Shown in pieces: positions 43,473-51,878 of a stretch of DNA of 64,000 nucleotides. The notes beneath the pieces are model-generated. The model saw only the letters and a list, made by a program, of their open reading frames with translations. It was not told the origin of the DNA and did no database searches. The position numbers and the translations under genes are program-made. Position 1 is the first letter of the stretch. Every line of letters begins with the position of its first letter. This DNA is from JAWPMV01 sp039819665. Lineage in GTDB: Bacteria; Bacteroidota; Bacteroidia; J057. The DNA lies in assembly GCA_039819665.1 (NCBI GenBank), contig JBCBRM010000019.1:1-64000 (forward strand), given 5' to 3'.

Positions 43473-44540
43473 GTGCGAGTACCTACTTTCCTCTCCATTT
43501 TACTCCTCCCCCTTTCCCTCCTTTACGGAGCGATACTTGCCATCCGGAATCTTTGCTACAAGCAGAATATCTTCAATATTTATAAAGCCCCTGTGCCCGT
43601 AATTTCCGTGGGGAATATTTCCATGGGTGGAACCGGTAAGACTCCCATGGCCGAATTTCTCCTGAGGAAGATGGAAGAGAATGGAATTAAAGCTGCTTAT
43701 TTGAGTAGAGGATATGGAAGGAAAACCAAAGGTTATCTTCGAGTCGATCCTTATTCAGGAGATTCGGATGATTATGGAGATGAAGCCTTTCAAGTCGCAC
43801 ATAAGTTTCCCAAAATACCTGTGGCGGTTTCCGAAAACAGAGAAAAAGGAATCCGGGAATTATTGAAAGAAAATGTCGAACTCATCATCTTGGATGATGC
43901 CTTTCAGCATCGAAAAGTAGCCCGTGATCTGGACCTCGTTTTGATAGACGCAAACCGATTGCCTGCCGAGGACCGGGTGGTACCTGCGGGGACCTTAAGA
44001 GAAAGCGTTGGGGGATTAAAGCGAGGCGATATGCTGTTGATCAATAAGATCAGCTATGATTCGCAAATTGAGAATATATCTCAAGAGCTGTCCAAATGGC
44101 AGAAAGACCTGGCTTTTATGCGAGTCGAGCAAATGGAAGTAAAAGCTTTTGATCCTACTCAGGAATTTACGGAAATGAATTTGAAGGAAGAGAAAGAGGT
44201 AATTCTTTTTTCAGGAATCGGGAATCCAGACTTTTTCCAAGCTCAAATTCAAGCTGCTGGATGGAAGATAAGAAAGCACATCAAATTTGGGGATCATTAT
44301 GATTTTAAGGGAAAAGATATAGGTCGCCTATTGAAGGAGAAGGGAGAACGCAGCATCTTCCTTTGCACCGAAAAAGATTTTTACCGCTTGCTCAATAAAA
44401 GCTTTTCCGAAAAACTAAGAGGGGAAGCTTTCTACTATATTCCCATTCAGCTTAGGATTTTGCAGGGAGAGGAATTTTTGTTAGAAAAGCTGGAGGAACT
44501 TAACTTGAAAACACACAGAGACAACTCAACACAAAATTAG
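43473..44540 (+). CDS. lpxK: Tetraacyldisaccharide 4'-kinase
   Basis: The 355-residue protein starts at a GTG with an N-terminal membrane-associated helix (FLSILLLPLSLLYGAILAIR) and the P-loop GGTGKTP at 52-58 (after VGNISM), then LDDAFQHRKV as the second family signature. It phosphorylates the lipid A disaccharide at the inner leaflet of the inner membrane with ATP, so the organism makes a lipid A-based outer membrane. Length is normal. It stands between the GTPase operon and ravA, with 1 bp to the ravA start. Confidence 0.93.
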   Translation: MRVPTFLSILLLPLSLLYGAILAIRNLCYKQNIFNIYKAPVPVISVGNISMGGTGKTPMAEFLLRKMEENGIKAAYLSRGYGRKTKGYLRVDPYSGDSDDYGDEAFQVAHKFPKIPVAVSENREKGIRELLKENVELIILDDAFQHRKVARDLDLVLIDANRLPAEDRVVPAGTLRESVGGLKRGDMLLINKISYDSQIENISQELSKWQKDLAFMRVEQMEVKAFDPTQEFTEMNLKEEKEVILFSGIGNPDFFQAQIQAAGWKIRKHIKFGDHYDFKGKDIGRLLKEKGERSIFLCTEKDFYRLLNKSFSEKLRGEAFYYIPIQLRILQGEEFLLEKLEELNLKTHRDNSTQN

Positions 44541-44541
44541 T

Positions 44542-46098
44542 TTGGACATAAAGAAGCGCATAGCCTACTTACTGAAACAACTCAACGAAGGCCTCTTTGA
44601 AAAAGAAAAGGTCGTTGGACTGGCTTTCCTCTCAGCAATTGCAGGGGAAAGTATTTTCCTTTTGGGTCCTCCGGGAGTAGCGAAAAGTATGGCAGCCCGA
44701 AGGTTGAAATACGCCTTTAAGGATGCCAAATCCTTTGAGTATCTGATGGGAAAATTCAGCACACCTGATGAAGTATTCGGACCGGTTTCCATCAGCAAGC
44801 TCAAGGACGAAGATAAATACGAGCGCCTCACCGAAAATTACCTGCCCGGTGCCAACATTGTATTCCTGGATGAAATTTGGAAATCCAGCCCACCGATTCA
44901 AAACTCTCTGCTGACAGTACTCAATGAAAAAATATACCGCAACGGAGATCAGGTGTTCAAAGTAAACATCCGAGGCTTGATTTCGGCTTCCAACGAACTT
45001 CCGCTCAAGGGAGAAGGGCTGGAGGCAATTTATGACCGTTTTTTAATCCGTTTGATGGTTGGGGGAATTGAAGATGAAGACTTATTCAATCGCATGATTA
45101 CCATGAAAGGGAAGATGGATGAAGATTCCTTGATTGATAAGGAAATGCGAATTACTGATGAGGAGTATGAAAGCTGGGAAGATCTGATAGATGAGGTAGA
45201 GGTGCCGGATCATATTTTGGGCTTGATTCACCATGTCAGGAAGATACTCGCTCAGAGAAATGTGACGGCTGACGAAAGTAGACAAATCTATGTATCAGAT
45301 CGTAGGTGGAGAAAGATCACCCGCCTGCTTAGAAGTTCGGCTTTTCTGAATGGGCGGAAAAAGGTCATGGTTATGGACTGCTTTCTCATTCAGGATTGTA
45401 TCTGGGATCGGGAAGATGAAATCAAAGAATCTTATGACCTGGTGCTGGGATGTATCGCGAGTTTCGGCTACCGCAAGCTGGTCAATCTATCTATGCTGAC
45501 TGATGAGCTGGATACCTTAAAGGAAGAGATTCGTAGCGAAACACAGGAAGTGTTGATTGAGCAAGTAGAGGTCAAAAAAGTAACCAAGGATGATAAAGGG
45601 CAGGACTATTATAAGCTCATGGATTTCTGGGGGGAAAGTGCGGTCTTTATTCGTACCTCTGATTTCGGAAAGGTAAAGAAAGAGGAGAAGGCCTTCATTC
45701 CCATTTTTGAGGAAGCCGCCAGAAGCTTTCGTCCATTCCAGACAGCTGAGATCGAATTTAAGACTGATTTGCAAATTGAGAATAAAGGAAAAGAATCTTC
45801 ATTCGATACCGAGCAGACGGAAGTTGAAAAAGTTATTTCCAAAGAGCCCAGTCAGGCCATGATTCGGATTTGGGATACACAGATAAAACTGCTGCTGGAT
45901 ACTTGTGAGAAACAGGTAGAAGCGCTCGAAAAACAAAAACAGGAAGATGAAATTCATATGGACGATCACCTCTTCCTTTCAGAAGAATATAGCCAACATG
46001 TTTTCCAGGGCCTGGACCAAACCATGCATGACTTGTTGGACATGAAACTGGAGATAGAAAAGACCCGCCATGCCTACGAATCGATGGTTAAGGATTGA
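44542..46098 (+). CDS. ravA: RavA-like MoxR AAA+ ATPase
   Basis: The 518-residue protein starts at a TTG, 1 bp after the lpxK stop. The AAA+ module is close to E. coli RavA: LNEGLFEKEKVVGLAFLSAI, Walker A GPPGVAKS at 42-49, FEYLMGKFSTPDEVFGPVSI, Walker B NIVFLDEIWKSSPPIQNSLL, then ASNELP and YVSDRRWRK (sensor-2 region). The rest has the triple-helical region of the LARA type. RavA works with ViaA, next gene, and in E. coli both act on respiratory complexes and aminoglycoside sensitivity; that role is transferred by homology. Confidence 0.88.
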   Translation: MDIKKRIAYLLKQLNEGLFEKEKVVGLAFLSAIAGESIFLLGPPGVAKSMAARRLKYAFKDAKSFEYLMGKFSTPDEVFGPVSISKLKDEDKYERLTENYLPGANIVFLDEIWKSSPPIQNSLLTVLNEKIYRNGDQVFKVNIRGLISASNELPLKGEGLEAIYDRFLIRLMVGGIEDEDLFNRMITMKGKMDEDSLIDKEMRITDEEYESWEDLIDEVEVPDHILGLIHHVRKILAQRNVTADESRQIYVSDRRWRKITRLLRSSAFLNGRKKVMVMDCFLIQDCIWDREDEIKESYDLVLGCIASFGYRKLVNLSMLTDELDTLKEEIRSETQEVLIEQVEVKKVTKDDKGQDYYKLMDFWGESAVFIRTSDFGKVKKEEKAFIPIFEEAARSFRPFQTAEIEFKTDLQIENKGKESSFDTEQTEVEKVISKEPSQAMIRIWDTQIKLLLDTCEKQVEALEKQKQEDEIHMDDHLFLSEEYSQHVFQGLDQTMHDLLDMKLEIEKTRHAYESMVKD

Positions 46099-47740
46099 GG
46101 AAGAACTTAGTGATTTCATCAAGAAGTCCAAGTTGATGACGGAAGCCTTGCGAAGGTTTGCGGCAGAACTTCTGTATTTCCACTTGCTTGATCCCGGTTT
46201 TGATGCCATTCCCAAAATCAGACATTCTGAGATTCCCAACTCCTATCCCAATTGGGCTCGACTTTTCATTCGTATTCTGGAAGATAAATCCTTGCGCGAC
46301 CTCACCTTGAACAATGAGGATCTTGCTTTGAGCATTGCGCGGGAAACCCTTTCATGGATCGGTCAAACCAATCAGGATTATGGCTCTGTAAATGAGTATG
46401 TTAAAGAGGAGAAGGACTTCGATCGCTTAAATCGCGTTTTGCGAAGTAGGGATTTGAGTAGCTGGCAGGGGCAATTGAGCACTCTCAAGGAACTTTACCC
46501 CAAGCAATCCACCAATTGGGATTTTTACCAGAAAGCCCTCTCTCGTGAAAATGCTGGAATAGAAGGCGAAGCTTCCAGAAACAATCGTACAGAGCAAAAT
46601 CTGCTCATCATTCGCCAAAACATCCTCAATGACTGGTCCGAATTATTGGGTCGAAAAAAGAGTCGACATGAAGAGGATTATCTGGAAGAAAGTCTCAATA
46701 ATTATTTCAAGGATCTTAAGGGCAAAGTCTCCAAATTGGAAGAACTGGGGGAATTGCTAGCGCCTTTCTATAATTTCCTCGGGCAAATTTGGAACGACTC
46801 CATTAAAAACTGGAACAAGATCGACTGGGATGAAATGGAGGAATATGCGAAAAGCCTGGAGCGAGATTCTCAGCTTAGAGAATTGGCGGATATTCTGGGG
46901 CGTTGGCAAAAGCAGGCAAAAGTAGTCGAGGAGAAAAAAGTCATGAAGGCCATTCCCCGACAAAAATGGAAGCCTAGTCCCTATGGAAAATCAGAGATCG
47001 TCGGCATTCATCACAGCGATCATTTGTCTGCCATGCTTCCTTCGGAAATCACCTATTTGAGCTCTCCGCAAATGGAACTCATTTGGTCCAAAAAATACAT
47101 CGAAAAGAAGCTGCTCACTTTCAAATATAGATCGATAGAGGAAAGCGGTACGGAAGAGATACAGGAAGAAGTCATTCAAAAATCTGAGACAAAGAAGCAA
47201 GGACCGATGATCCTATGCATCGATACCAGCGGTTCGATGTTTGGCCGCCCTGAACGCATCGCAAAAGCTCTCGCTCTCGCTTTGCTCAACATCGCGCTTC
47301 CCCAAAAACGGAAAGCTTACCTCATTTCCTTTTCTACAGGATTTCATGCACTTGAAATGACCGGGATGAAAAACGATCATAGCCGGATGATCGACTTCCT
47401 GCGCATGAGTTTTCATGGCGGTACAGATATCCAGCCGGCTTTAGACGAGACCCTAAAGATTCTCGAGCAAGAAAGTTACCATACAGCAGATGTCCTGGTC
47501 ATTTCGGATTTCGTCATTCCCCGCATCGATAGGAAGATGTTCGAAGCCATTCAGGATACACGACGAAAAAGAGGTACCCGCTTCCATAGCCTCTTCATCA
47601 CCCGCCGTCCCGATCCCGACCTCCCTCCCCTACCCATCTTCGACAATCACTGGGTTTACGACATCGACAATCCGGCAGTCATGCGCCAGACCATCGACCA
47701 CTTTCAGAGTTTTGAAAGGATTCAGGAGATGGATATTTGA
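46070..47740 (+). CDS. viaA: ViaA-like VWA-domain protein
   Basis: The 556-residue protein overlaps ravA by 29 bp. The N-terminal ~370 residues are helical. The C-terminal von Willebrand A domain has the MIDAS DTSGS at about 385-389 (ILCIDTSGSMFGRPERIAKA) and the second MIDAS strand near GGTDIQPAL. This arrangement and the C-terminus (TRFHSLFITRRPDPD, FDNHWVYDI) match ViaA. It is the partner of RavA, activating its ATPase and binding membranes. The first hairpin repeat begins 8 bp after its stop. Confidence 0.85.
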   Translation: MPTNRWLRIEEELSDFIKKSKLMTEALRRFAAELLYFHLLDPGFDAIPKIRHSEIPNSYPNWARLFIRILEDKSLRDLTLNNEDLALSIARETLSWIGQTNQDYGSVNEYVKEEKDFDRLNRVLRSRDLSSWQGQLSTLKELYPKQSTNWDFYQKALSRENAGIEGEASRNNRTEQNLLIIRQNILNDWSELLGRKKSRHEEDYLEESLNNYFKDLKGKVSKLEELGELLAPFYNFLGQIWNDSIKNWNKIDWDEMEEYAKSLERDSQLRELADILGRWQKQAKVVEEKKVMKAIPRQKWKPSPYGKSEIVGIHHSDHLSAMLPSEITYLSSPQMELIWSKKYIEKKLLTFKYRSIEESGTEEIQEEVIQKSETKKQGPMILCIDTSGSMFGRPERIAKALALALLNIALPQKRKAYLISFSTGFHALEMTGMKNDHSRMIDFLRMSFHGGTDIQPALDETLKILEQESYHTADVLVISDFVIPRIDRKMFEAIQDTRRKRGTRFHSLFITRRPDPDLPPLPIFDNHWVYDIDNPAVMRQTIDHFQSFERIQEMDI

Positions 47741-47747
47741 TCTTCTT

Positions 47748-47888
47748 GAACCCCTCCGCGCAGGCAAGCCTCCCCCTTTTTTGCAAAAAATGGGAGGGGC
47801 GCAGTTCCATTTCTTTCCCAATTGCCGTATGCGTGTTGTTTCCATTTTTCTGCGCAAAAGGGGAAACGGGCCTTGCGTGGAAGGGTTC
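47748..47888. repeat. Cruciform hairpin repeat, copy I (141 bp)
   Basis: The unit has outer arms GAACCCCTCCGCGCAGGC and CCTTGCGTGGAAGGGTTC that pair with each other. Inside are two hairpins: CCTCCCCC-TTTTTTG / CAAAAAA-TGGGAGG and GTTTCCATTTTTC / GCAAAAGGGGAAAC. A spacer between them holds AATTGCCGTATGCG. Copies at 48841, 48982, 49544, 49687 and 49836 follow the same plan. Confidence 0.85.
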
Positions 47889-47952
47889 AAATCTCTCCAG
47901 AACAGAGTATCTCTGCTAAAAAAATCTTAGGTAGAAATTGGTATCTTGCTGT

Positions 47953-48486
47953 ATGATTATAGAATTGCTTGGAAGGGTAAGTTCAATTCTTGAAAAGCAG
48001 GCGATTCCCTATATGCTTTCTGGAAGTGTCGCGCTTGGTCTGTATACAGTTGCAAGGACAACAAGAGATATTGACATAGTTGTAGAATTGAATAAGGAAG
48101 ATGTAGATAAATTTATTGAAGGATTTGAGGAGTTTTTTGTAGATGAAATTGGAATAGCCGAAGAGGTAAGAAGAAGGGGCATGTTTAATTTAATTGATAA
48201 AAAGACGGCCTTCAAAATAGATTTTATCATTCGCTCCAACTCAGAATACGGTCAACTGGAGTTTTCCCGACGCAGATTCTTATCTATGGGAGATATTGAA
48301 TTCTGGGTAGTTAGCCTGGAAGACCTAATCATTGCCAAGCTAAGATGGATTCAGGATTATCAGAGTGATAGACAGATCAATGATATCAAAAGTCTTTTAC
48401 TCAACCCCAGCATTGATTGGGATTATTTAACTCATTGGATTCAGAAGTTAAAACTCAATACCTTTAATATATTTGATAATGCTTGA
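47953..48486 (+). CDS. Nucleotidyltransferase-fold protein (MNT/AbiEii-like)
   Basis: I start at the ATG for MIIELLGRV (177 residues); the frame has five more residues upstream. The N-terminus carries the nucleotidyltransferase GS motif at 24-25 (MLSGSVALGLYTVARTT) and a D-x-D pair at 39 and 41 (RDIDIVV), with a later SLEDLIIAKLRW segment. This pattern is shared by MNT-type antitoxins, AbiEii-like toxins and related mobile-cassette proteins. It overlaps the next small gene by 8 bp. The pair lies between repeat copies I and II, which makes it look like a mobile cassette. Confidence 0.75.
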   Translation: MIIELLGRVSSILEKQAIPYMLSGSVALGLYTVARTTRDIDIVVELNKEDVDKFIEGFEEFFVDEIGIAEEVRRRGMFNLIDKKTAFKIDFIIRSNSEYGQLEFSRRRFLSMGDIEFWVVSLEDLIIAKLRWIQDYQSDRQINDIKSLLLNPSIDWDYLTHWIQKLKLNTFNIFDNA

Positions 48487-48733
48487 TTCGACTCCTAAGA
48501 TACTTCAAAAGCAATTTGAGATTTATCAATCCAAAAGCCAGGAGGATAAAATCAGCATGCTTGTAGATATGATGGAATATAGCATTAATCAAACCATGGA
48601 TGTACTTAGGAAATGGTATCCTGAAAAATCTCCGATAGAATTAAAAGTAGAGTTTTTTAAGCATTACTATAAGGATGATTTTGGTCAGAAAGCAATGGAT
48701 CGGATGCTTGAAAAGATTAGAAATGAGGAATAA
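48479..48733 (+). CDS. Small partner of the nucleotidyltransferase (84 residues)
   Basis: The ORF starts with ATG at 48479 inside the end of the nucleotidyltransferase gene. The product is helical and charged (ILQKQFEIYQSKSQEDKISMLVDM, then RKWYPEKSPIELKVEFFKHYY). No family is recognised. Close coupling to a nucleotidyltransferase suggests a toxin-antitoxin or regulatory pair; which one would be toxic is not visible. Confidence 0.6.
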   Translation: MLDSTPKILQKQFEIYQSKSQEDKISMLVDMMEYSINQTMDVLRKWYPEKSPIELKVEFFKHYYKDDFGQKAMDRMLEKIRNEE

Positions 48734-48840
48734 AATGCGAAATAATTCTCATGAGAATTATTCAGTGCCCTATTCCTTTCAAATCTGCAAAGGAAAGTAT
48801 ATAAACTAAATCTGAAATTGCCGTATGCGGCTTTCTTCTT

Positions 48841-48981
48841 GAACCCCTCCGCGCAGAGCAAACCTCCCCTTTTTTTGTAAAAAATGGGAGGGGCGCATTC
48901 CAGGGCCATATAAATTGCCGTATGCGGGTCGTTTCCATTTTTCTACGCAAACAGGGAAACGGGCCTTGCGTGGAAGGGTTC
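48841..48981. repeat. Cruciform hairpin repeat, copy II (141 bp)
   Basis: This copy has the full outer arms (GAACCCCTCCGCGCAG ... GGCCTTGCGTGGAAGGGTTC) and both inner hairpins. A stray AATTGCCGTATGCGG fragment of the inner spacer lies just upstream at 48816-48830, so an older partial copy may be buried here. Confidence 0.85.
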
Positions 48982-49132
48982 TCAACACTCTGCCGCAAGC
49001 GGCTAAGGCAAAGCTCCCCTTTTTCATCGAAAAATGGGAGGCGCTCAATCCAGAGCCATATAAATTGCCGTATGCGTGTTGTTTCCATTTTTCTGCGCAA
49101 AAAGGGAAACGAGGACTGAGCGGAAGGGTCCC
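48982..49132. repeat. Cruciform hairpin repeat, copy III (about 151 bp, tandem type)
   Basis: It joins copy II directly. In place of the left outer arm it has a linker TCAACACTCTGCCGCAAGCG plus GCTAAGGCAAA with its own mini-hairpin GCCGC-AA-GCGGC. Both inner hairpins are kept; the right arm is diverged. It ends 1 bp before the DUF559 stop codon. Confidence 0.8.
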
Positions 49133-49133
49133 A

Positions 49134-49499
49134 CTACTCCAAATGCGAATGCAAAACAGTTTCTACTTTCTCCCAATCACTTAACACCTCCTCATTTGTA
49201 AATCGAATCACTCGAAATGCCATTCCTCGCAATATTTCTTCTCTTCTTTGATCATATGCTTGTTGATTTAAATGATACTTCCCATCTATTTCTACAATTA
49301 GCTTTGCTTTTGCACAATAAAAATCTGCTATGAAGTAAGCTTTTTGTTTCAAGGGCTTATCATAGGAAATGACATATTGTCTAAGGAATTTATGCCCATC
49401 AAAACTTCGATTTCTAACTTTATACCAAAAGAATTTTTCTGCTACGGTAGGTTCTTTTCGCATCCTTCTGGCAAAGGAAACGACCTTTTTGTGTTTCAT
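49134..49499 (-). CDS. DUF559 (Vsr-like) endonuclease-domain protein
   Basis: The 121-residue protein is a small member of DUF559 (PF04480), which has the PD-(D/E)xK nuclease fold of Vsr-type enzymes. The core residues are visible: D59 in YFIADFYC, E70 and D72 in LIVEIDGKYH, and H76. The N-terminal region (RMRKEPTVAEKFFWYKVRNRSF) is also typical. The substrate of DUF559 proteins is not established. It is the only gene enclosed by two tandem blocks of the hairpin repeat (II-III and IV-VI), so a role in moving or processing the repeats is possible. Confidence 0.82.
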   Translation of the reverse strand: MKHKKVVSFARRMRKEPTVAEKFFWYKVRNRSFDGHKFLRQYVISYDKPLKQKAYFIADFYCAKAKLIVEIDGKYHLNQQAYDQRREEILRGMAFRVIRFTNEEVLSDWEKVETVLHSHLE

Positions 49500-49543
49500 G
49501 TTGGTTATGTTTTGAATGAAGATACAGATTGTATAGGGCTAGG

Positions 49544-49686
49544 TCAACCCCTCTGCGCAGGCAAACCTCCCCTTTTTCGCGGGGAAAAATGGGAGGGGCG
49601 CAATCCAGGGCCATATAAATTGCCGTATGCTCGTTGTTTCCATTTTTCTACGCAAAAAGGGAAACGGGCCTTGCGTGGAAGGGTTC
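49544..49686. repeat. Cruciform hairpin repeat, copy IV (about 143 bp)
   Basis: A full copy with the outer left arm CAACCCCTCTGCGCAGGC and right arm CCTTGCGTGGAAGGGTTC. The first inner hairpin has the apex TTTTTCGCGGGGAAAAA. It begins 45 bp upstream of the DUF559 start codon. Confidence 0.85.
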
Positions 49687-49835
49687 TCAACACTCTGCTG
49701 CAAGCGGCTAAGGCAAACCTCCCCTTTTTCGTCGAAAAATGAGAGGGGCGCAATTCCAGGGCTATATAAATTGGCTTATGCGCGTGGTTTCCATTTTTTA
49801 TAAAAAGGGAAAAGGGGCTTCGCGTGGAAGGGTTC
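49687..49835. repeat. Cruciform hairpin repeat, copy V (149 bp, tandem type)
   Basis: It carries the CTGC-CAAGCGGCTAAGGC-type linker on the left, both inner hairpins (second one shortened, TTTCCATTTTTTATAAAAAG) and the right arm CGCGTGGAAGGGTTC. It is directly joined to copies IV and VI. Confidence 0.85.
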
Positions 49836-49986
49836 TCAACACTCTGCCGCAAGCGGCTAAGGCAAATCTCCCCTTTTTCGTCGAAAAATGGGAGGCGCTC
49901 AATCCAGGGCCATATAAATTGCCGTATGCGCGTTGTTTCCATTTTTCTACGCAAAAAGGGAAACGGGGCCTTGTGGGGAAGGGTTT
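49836..49986. repeat. Cruciform hairpin repeat, copy VI (151 bp, tandem type), with partial tail
   Basis: It has the linker, both inner hairpins and a diverged right end TTGTGGGGAAGGGTTT. A partial linker (CACTCTGCCGTAAGCGG) follows to about 50010, where the array ends, 138 bp before the CHAT gene. Confidence 0.8.
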
Positions 49987-50147
49987 ACTACACTCTGCCG
50001 TAAGCGGAAGGGCTTTCTAAGGGTTTCCCGTAGTCCAGTTCTACTCATTTATATAGCTTTATTTTATTCTCGACCGGAATTGAGGGGACATAATTTGATC
50101 ACGATCAGCTATTTCATATCTTCAAAATGAGCCTTGAAACCTAAGAC

Positions 50148-51878
50148 ATGACCCATCAAGCTGTTGTATTCCTGGCATTTGCCAATAGTAGCACTGCTCC
50201 CTTAGAAAAACTTTCGGAAGAAGATGATGCTCTCTATAAAATTTTACAGGAAAGAAGTGTCAAGGAAGGACATTTTCATATTCATAGAGAATCTCACCTT
50301 GATCTAAATTCCCTGCGATACTATTTAACGGAATACAAAAATCAGATTTATATATTTCATTATGCAGGGCATGCAGATAGTCAGGAGCTCTTTCTGAGTG
50401 ATGGAGAAGCCCATGCTGGAGGATTAGCAGAAATGCTGGCGGAACAGGAAAATCTGCAATTAGTGTTTCTAAATGGCTGTTCTAGCAAAGGCCAGGTCGA
50501 GTATCTTCTTGAATTAGGAATTCCCGCTGTCATTGCTACCCGTTGTTCTATCGATGATAATATGGCGATGAACTTTGCAAAGCATTTTTATCATGCTTTG
50601 GAACTGGGCGCCCATATAGAGAAAGCGTTTAATCACGCTGCTGCTTTTGCCAGAGCTAGTGGAAAAGAAACTCAGGTTTTTCGAAAGTTTCAATTTAAGG
50701 GACCCGGCCATGAAGATGTTTCTGATAAAGAGATTTGGTCCCTTTATAGTCGCTCCGATAGGGAAAATGCCCTAAGATATACCCTGCCAAGAGGGGGAAA
50801 TTATTTTTCAGAAGAAGATTATGAGCCCAATGAAGAACTGTTGAAGCGGCTCTGGAATACCCTTTTAAATGAAGGAATTGTCCTACAAAAGAGAAAGATC
50901 AAGCCTTCTAGAAAGCGAATGGCTATCCTAAATAATTTCCCCGCTCCTATAGCCGAAAACCTAAGAAAACTTTTAGTTCCTTTAGGAGATGAAGAAGAAG
51001 GATATGATGTAATAGGGCTTCCCAGAATAAAGCAATTGGCCAAAACCTATCAGGTATTGTTTGAGTTTCTCAGCTTTACCTTACTGGCTCAGCTTTGGGA
51101 GGCAAAATACAAAGATGTTAAGCTTCAGCTCAATCAAGAACTCCAGGCAAAAATCCGCAACTTTCTGTACCAGAGTATAGAGGATCGGAAAAAGTTCAAA
51201 TTCCTTCCTTTCATTCATTTACTTCTGAATTTATTAGAAGAAACTGAGGTAAAATACTTTGTAGAGGAATTGAAAGCCCTGTCCTTGCTTTCTGATGAGG
51301 GGAGCCCTTACAAAAAAGCGTGCGAGTATTTTGATTTATTGAGAGACAGAATCCATGCTGAGGAAATACTACCTGTTAATTATATAGAGGAATGTAAGCG
51401 GGCTGAAGAAGCTTTGGCCGAATTGTTTAGTGAGCATGGGTATCTGACCCGCTATACGCTGGCAACCATCAAAAATATAGATGTGCAAAAGTTTCGACAT
51501 ACTCCCGAGGCTAGCTTTAAGCATGTCGTAATTCGTTTGATAGATCTGCTAGGGGGGATGGAAGAAGAGGATGAAACCCTGGATCGCTTTTTAGACAATC
51601 AATCTGTGCTCCTACTTAAGGAAAATGAAGACGAAGATATCACTGGATTTTTGAATTTATCCCCTTTTATTATTGATGAAAATGCTTTTGTAGACAGAAG
51701 CGATAAATCCAAGATTTATTTTCTCAATCACTACGAAAGCCAGGCGAAAAGCTGGTGCTATGAATATGTCCATGAACCAGACGATCCTCACCTAAGGGTT
51801 CCAGGGAGGGCGTTCAAAATTATTCAGGAGCAATTTGATGCTTTTGTTGACATCTTCTTAAATGGTTCTGGCGTATGA
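50148..51878 (+). CDS. CHAT-domain (caspase-like) protein, module 2
   Basis: The 576-residue protein is a paralogue of the one at 36121. The CHAT domain (about 1-200) has catalytic H75 in HYAGHAD and C111 in FLNGCSS. The C-terminal ~375 residues share the unknown helical domain, with EEALAELFSEHGYLTRYTLA and NLSPFIIDENAFV at the same positions as in module 1. The acidic tail of module 1 is absent. It overlaps the STAND gene by 4 bp (ATGA), a stronger coupling than in module 1. CHAT proteases are activated by partner ATPases in several defence systems, so an infection or damage response is plausible. Confidence 0.87.
   Translation: MTHQAVVFLAFANSSTAPLEKLSEEDDALYKILQERSVKEGHFHIHRESHLDLNSLRYYLTEYKNQIYIFHYAGHADSQELFLSDGEAHAGGLAEMLAEQENLQLVFLNGCSSKGQVEYLLELGIPAVIATRCSIDDNMAMNFAKHFYHALELGAHIEKAFNHAAAFARASGKETQVFRKFQFKGPGHEDVSDKEIWSLYSRSDRENALRYTLPRGGNYFSEEDYEPNEELLKRLWNTLLNEGIVLQKRKIKPSRKRMAILNNFPAPIAENLRKLLVPLGDEEEGYDVIGLPRIKQLAKTYQVLFEFLSFTLLAQLWEAKYKDVKLQLNQELQAKIRNFLYQSIEDRKKFKFLPFIHLLLNLLEETEVKYFVEELKALSLLSDEGSPYKKACEYFDLLRDRIHAEEILPVNYIEECKRAEEALAELFSEHGYLTRYTLATIKNIDVQKFRHTPEASFKHVVIRLIDLLGGMEEEDETLDRFLDNQSVLLLKENEDEDITGFLNLSPFIIDENAFVDRSDKSKIYFLNHYESQAKSWCYEYVHEPDDPHLRVPGRAFKIIQEQFDAFVDIFLNGSGV

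Noticed and set aside
49544..49986. CRISPR array
   Set aside because: Tandem units of about 150 bp with no unique spacers between them and no cas genes.
47748..50010. Integron attC array
   Set aside because: The repeats have imperfect palindromes and lie between small genes, but I find no GTTRRRY / RYYYAAC core sites at their ends, cassette genes lie in both orientations, and there is no tyrosine integrase in the window.
47490..50020. Several overlapping ORFs of 60-146 codons in the repeat region
   Set aside because: They read through the hairpin repeats, share the same Pro/Arg-rich low-complexity words because the DNA repeats, and lack any domain signal.
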